DNA of 6,280 nucleotides from JAGXIT01 sp049293335 (GTDB lineage: Bacteria; Patescibacteriota; Saccharimonadia; Saccharimonadales; UBA4665). Where the stretch lies: positions 1 through 6,280 of the forward strand of contig JBATSO010000077.1 in NCBI GenBank assembly GCA_049293335.1. The letters are read 5' to 3'. Below are positions 4,704 to 6,280 of the stretch, one piece after another; within the stretch, counting starts at the first letter, position 1; every line of letters begins with the position of its first letter. A program made the translations under genes and the position numbers. The notes under the pieces were generated by a model. That model saw only the letters and a program-made list of their open reading frames with translations. It was not told the origin of the DNA and did not search any database.

Positions 4704-6071
4704 ATGTCAAACTCACACCCCGAAATAGGCTGCCCGGTGGGCAACAAGCTGCAGGCTACCATATTGGCCGCAGTTACGAGCATGGCAAAAAACCAACTCG
4801 GCGACTACCACGCCCCACACATAGGGCACTACCCTGAGGTTTTTGGATGGGATTCTCCTATGCACGCAATCGGGGTAAGGCATCATGACCCTAAACTGGC
4901 TGCGGCCGAATTAAGTCGATTGTTTCGCGGCCAGTGGCAGAATGGTATGCTGCCCAATATCCAGTTTCCTCGGCACGGCGAAACTGTAAGTAGTACGCTA
5001 TGGAGTAGTCGTATACTGGGGAACGGTAATGCGCCTCGTCATACACGCACTTCGGGCATTACGCAGCCGCCGCTTGCATCTGAGGCTATATGGCTGGTTG
5101 GAAAAAAATTGGCAGCGGACGATAGAAAAATTTTTTGGAAAAGTATTGTACCAAAACTTACAAACTACCATACATGGTTATACGCAGACCGTTGTGCTAA
5201 AAAAGATGGTCTTATTGAAGTCGTCCACCCCTGGGAGTCGGGTATGGACAACACGCCGCCGCTTATAGAAGCCATGCGCCAACTAGAATGGGGGAAGTCC
5301 CACGATATACTTGGAGCATGCAATAAGGTGTTACGTAGGTTCAGGAAAGACCTCCACTACGTTGACAGCAATGAGCGATCATCTGATGAAGAAGCTGTAC
5401 TACAAACAGTCGCATTACTAAGCTTGATTAAAAATCGATATGATGCCCGCGGGCTACAAGATTTTCACCCTATGCATATAGCCGATGTAGGCTTTAATAG
5501 CATTCTTGCTCGTGCAAATTCGGTACTGGGCGCCTTAGCAACCGAAACCAATACAGTTTTACCTGAAGACCTTCGGGCATCTGTACAACTTACTCGAGAC
5601 AACTTGTCTCTCCTTAAGGACCCGTCAACCGGTCTTTTCTTCTCGCGCCAACGAAATGGTCATCTCATAACCATACCAACCGCGGCCTCCTTGCTCCCAC
5701 TTTATAGCGGTGCCCTTACGCCATCCGAAACTGATGCATTGATTGCACACCTCAAAAATACAGCAAGCTTTTGGCAACCATACGGAATACCTACCGTCCC
5801 CATCAATAGCCGCTATTTCTCGGACAACCGCTATTGGAGCGGCGCAGTTTGGGGCAACATAGAATGGATGCTCGCCACTGGGTTAGCCCGTAGCGGACAA
5901 CATGAATTGGCATATGCAATTACGAATACCACACTCAGAACTAACCCTAACTTTCATGAATACCACTCGTCCCTCACAGGACAAGGGTATGGTGTAGCAC
6001 CATTTTCGTGGTCGGCAAGCGTGCGGCTAGACCTTGCCCACCGCCCTAATGACACGAGTTGGCAGGATTAA
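4704..6071 (+). CDS. Cytosolic glycoside hydrolase of the MGH/GGH (GH63-like) type
   Basis: This 455-residue protein has the (alpha/alpha)6-barrel character of the trehalase/GH63/mannosylglycerate-hydrolase clan. Motifs in order are: HYPEVFGWDSP (42-52), GQWQNGMLPN (76-85), QPP (121-123), HPWESGMDNTPP (175-186), RYWSGAVWGNIEWML (376-390), and FHEYHSSLTGQGYGVAPFSW (417-436). D182 in ESGMDN is the expected general acid and E419 the expected general base; as I recall, these are also the residue numbers reported for Mycolicibacterium hassiacum glucosylglycerate hydrolase. The likely reaction is inverting hydrolysis of a small alpha-glucoside or alpha-mannoside such as glucosylglycerate or mannosylglycerate; a trehalase-like or oligosaccharide glucosidase role is the alternative. 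There is no signal peptide. The ATG has no SD, and a weak TACACT (4688-4693) would put the transcript start 7-8 bases before it at most. It is divergent from the truncated sodN copy. Confidence 0.85.
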   Translation: MSNSHPEIGCPVGNKLQATILAAVTSMAKNQLGDYHAPHIGHYPEVFGWDSPMHAIGVRHHDPKLAAAELSRLFRGQWQNGMLPNIQFPRHGETVSSTLWSSRILGNGNAPRHTRTSGITQPPLASEAIWLVGKKLAADDRKIFWKSIVPKLTNYHTWLYADRCAKKDGLIEVVHPWESGMDNTPPLIEAMRQLEWGKSHDILGACNKVLRRFRKDLHYVDSNERSSDEEAVLQTVALLSLIKNRYDARGLQDFHPMHIADVGFNSILARANSVLGALATETNTVLPEDLRASVQLTRDNLSLLKDPSTGLFFSRQRNGHLITIPTAASLLPLYSGALTPSETDALIAHLKNTASFWQPYGIPTVPINSRYFSDNRYWSGAVWGNIEWMLATGLARSGQHELAYAITNTTLRTNPNFHEYHSSLTGQGYGVAPFSWSASVRLDLAHRPNDTSWQD

Positions 6072-6230
6072 TCCAGGTCGACATTTACTCTAAAGCGCGC
6101 CAATACCAAGGCCCTTACCTTGTGTTGCAAAACTATTGAACCATTTTTTACAGAAAGTAACCCCTCACTACCCCTTGCCTCATGAACCCGTTCGGTCTAA
6201 GCTATAGCTTAGGACGAAAAACAAATACGT
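6072..6230. other. Intergenic gap with a 16-bp palindrome
   Basis: No gene is visible on either strand. CTAAGCTA (6197-6204) and TAGCTTAG (6205-6212) form a perfect uninterrupted 16-bp palindrome 18 bp before the next ATG; it contains TATAGC and could be an operator over a -10. A weak 5-bp stem (6107-6122) and T6 (6144-6149) are about 20 nt apart, too far for an intrinsic terminator. Confidence 0.45.
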
Positions 6231-6280
6231 ATGCCATACGGTAAGAAACTCACTGACGCAGAAGTTGCAGCACGCATGGT
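6231..6280 (+). CDS. Possible 5' end of a further gene, cut by the window edge
   Basis: An open frame starts at the ATG at 6231 and reads MPYGKKLTDAEVAARM before the window ends. An in-frame TAG at 6210-6212 lies upstream. There is no SD at normal distance, in line with the other plus-strand genes. The 16 residues visible are hydrophilic and helix-prone, and I do not recognise a family. It could also be chance. Confidence 0.4.
   Translation, partial: MPYGKKLTDAEVAARM

Noticed and set aside
7..4954. Shared 15-mer GCCAGTGGCAGAATG at 7-21 and 4930-4944, and 9-mer TATGCTGCC at 1-9 and 4946-4954
   Set aside because: The order is swapped and no longer similarity exists; within the enzyme it encodes a conserved motif, so it is probably coincidence or a very old trace.

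Overview
The window reads as a compact bacterial chromosome segment. It probably comes from a Patescibacteria/Saccharibacteria-like lineage, but this is an inference from general character: small single-domain genes, a KGG-repeat stress protein, several plus-strand genes that start almost at their promoters without a Shine-Dalgarno (SD) sequence, and a nickel superoxide dismutase pair. The standard genetic code fits, because no gene needs TGA as a sense codon. No rRNA, tRNA, CRISPR array or transposase was recognised.

Layout. Positions 1-421 hold no convincing gene. There are two strong adjacent hairpins (100-148), then three copies and a half copy of a short palindromic repeat ending in GATGAC/CATGAC (199-392). 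A small minus-strand gene (422-640) encodes a KGG-repeat stress protein. Divergent from it, a MarR-family regulator (769-1224) and a 14-TM DHA2/EmrB-type MFS exporter (1234-2790) form a classic self-regulated drug-efflux operon, with a palindromic operator lying over the -10 box and the start codon. Converging on this operon, the minus strand carries sodN (3131-3511, nickel superoxide dismutase) and sodX (2809-3126, its maturation peptidase), 4 bp apart. Divergent from sodN is an alpha/beta-hydrolase (3591-4484). Then come a truncated duplicate of the sodN 5' end (4517-4621, minus), a cytosolic glycoside hydrolase of the mannosylglycerate/glucosylglycerate-hydrolase type (4704-6071), and the first 50 bp of a possible further gene (6231 onward).

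The genes share a stress theme: xenobiotic export, superoxide removal, a KGG stress protein, and possibly compatible-solute turnover. The most unusual feature is an exact 49-bp direct repeat (3463-3511 and 4573-4621). It carries the sodN start codon, the whole 11-residue leader and the first part of the nickel hook. The two copies bracket the hydrolase gene. The second copy has its own SD and an open frame of 34 codons in which the second hook cysteine is serine. This could be the scar of an insertion that gave sodN a new promoter, or a small expressed decoy peptide.
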